A DNA stretch of 64,000 nucleotides, from NCBI RefSeq assembly GCF_006439335.1, contig NZ_SAWY01000027.1, positions 62,001 to 126,000 of the forward strand, given 5' to 3'. This document shows positions 63,389-64,000 of this stretch, piece by piece (positions within the stretch are counted from its first letter, which is position 1; each line of letters starts with the position of its first letter). A program made the translations under genes and the position numbers. Origin of the DNA: Litorilituus lipolyticus. Its GTDB lineage: Bacteria > Pseudomonadota > Gammaproteobacteria > Enterobacterales > Alteromonadaceae. The notes below the pieces were generated by a model. It made no database searches. It saw only the letters and a list, made by a program, of their open reading frames with translations, and had not been told where the DNA came from.

Positions 63389-64000
63389 TTAAAGGGCTTG
63401 GGTTAATATTTTTCGGCTTATCGCTAAAGAAATATCACCTTGTTCACCCAGTGCTATCATGCCATGGCTTTCTAACCTTGCAATAAGTAAATCAATATCA
63501 CTTTCACTGATGTCAACATCTGATAAACGTGTTGGTACTTGCATTTGAATAAAGAACTGTTCAGTTAATTTAATCGCTTGATCAATACGTTCATTCTCAT
63601 CTCCAGATTCAACTTGCCACACTCGTTTTGCGTATTGCAGTAACTTCGCTCTTTTTTGTTCTTTACGAACTTTCATTACCGCAGGTAATACGATTGACAA
63701 TGTGCGAGCATGATCAATATTAAAGGCACCTGTTAATTCATGGCCGATCATATGGGTCGACCAGTCTTGAGGTACACCTGCGCCAATTAGCCCATTTAGA
63801 GCCATAGTTGCAGACCACATGATGTTTGCTCTAACATCTACATCTTCCTTTGTTTCAGGCTGTAATGCTTTTGGTCCTTCTTCAATTAATGTTTGTAATA
63901 AGCCTTCACTAAAACGATCTTGCACTTTACCGTTTACATCGTAAGTTAGGTATTGCTCGATGATATGAACAAAAGCATCAACGACCCCATTACTAATTTG
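63389..64000 (-). CDS. yqhD: Iron-containing alcohol dehydrogenase, YqhD type, 3' part
   Basis: NADPH-dependent aldehyde reductase of the group III metal-dependent alcohol dehydrogenases. The frame stays open to the window edge, reading NGVVDAFVHIIEQYLTYDV just before the GTG that opens the shorter ORF at 63925, so the gene continues beyond 64000. Visible ligand motifs: VDAFVHIIEQY (His) and HELTGAFNIDHARTLSIVLPAVM (two His), as in E. coli YqhD. The N-terminal cofactor-binding half is outside the window. Confidence 0.9.
   Translation of the reverse strand, partial: QISNGVVDAFVHIIEQYLTYDVNGKVQDRFSEGLLQTLIEEGPKALQPETKEDVDVRANIMWSATMALNGLIGAGVPQDWSTHMIGHELTGAFNIDHARTLSIVLPAVMKVRKEQKRAKLLQYAKRVWQVESGDENERIDQAIKLTEQFFIQMQVPTRLSDVDISESDIDLLIARLESHGMIALGEQGDISLAISRKILTQAL

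Overview
The window looks like chromosomal DNA of a cold-adapted marine gammaproteobacterium of the order Alteromonadales, most likely Colwelliaceae (Colwellia/Thalassotalea type). The grounds are an AT-rich sequence, the gene order rlmL - glutaredoxin - uup - DUF3466 - rmf - fabA familiar from Shewanella and Colwellia, and surface proteins with GlyGly-CTERM and PEP-CTERM sorting tails. This placement is inferred from gene content, since no database search was possible.

Positions 1-10.6 kb are core housekeeping: 23S rRNA methylation (rlmL), the ABC-F ATPase uup, ribosome hibernation (rmf), unsaturated fatty acid synthesis (fabA), and the conserved trio gacA/uvrY - uvrC - pgsA. Next comes a tRNA array (10.7-11.95 kb) with four identical tRNA-Gly(GCC), one tRNA-Cys, three tRNA-Leu(UAA) and a decayed fourth tRNA-Leu. 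From 12 to 43.5 kb there is a mixed chromosomal region: a periplasmic binding protein, a yeast-type cytosine deaminase, a LysR/FMN-reductase divergent pair, a very large secreted subtilase, an OmpV/DUF3019/two-component cluster, a NIT-PAS-GGDEF diguanylate cyclase, glnS, an MscS channel, the ilvIH operon with a Val/Leu-rich leader peptide and attenuator, an HD-GYP response regulator, a MacAB-like four-gene ABC export operon and a PEP-CTERM protein.

Positions 44.16-62.03 kb are a genomic island of about 17.9 kb inserted into the coding sequence of rimO. On the left the host promoter, start codon and first ~59 codons of rimO survive as an orphan fragment ending in a frameshift and stop. On the right a complete rimO (61848-63305) has a homologous but diverged promoter, leader hairpin and N-terminus, apparently brought by the element. 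The 43-bp repeats at the two junctions differ at two positions. The island therefore breaks rimO and rebuilds it as a chimera. A 753-residue large serine recombinase near the right end is the likely integrase.

Island cargo, left to right: a DUF6641-like protein; a NarL-type regulator and MASE1 histidine kinase, divergently transcribed, next to two target-like genes that share a 33-bp operator-like motif; an HUH/Rep-like endonuclease, two unknown proteins, an RFC-like AAA+ ATPase and a minimal tyrosine recombinase, with repeated palindromes; a two-gene operon of an M15-peptidase-fold protein and a protein with two tandem PD-(D/E)XK nuclease-like domains; the serine recombinase with a small upstream ORF; and an ABC/AAA15-type ATPase overlapping a TOPRIM-like protein, arranged like known two-gene anti-phage systems. 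The M15/dual-nuclease pair and the ATPase/TOPRIM pair are the best candidates for new or little-described defence functions. After rimO the window ends inside a yqhD-type alcohol dehydrogenase gene.
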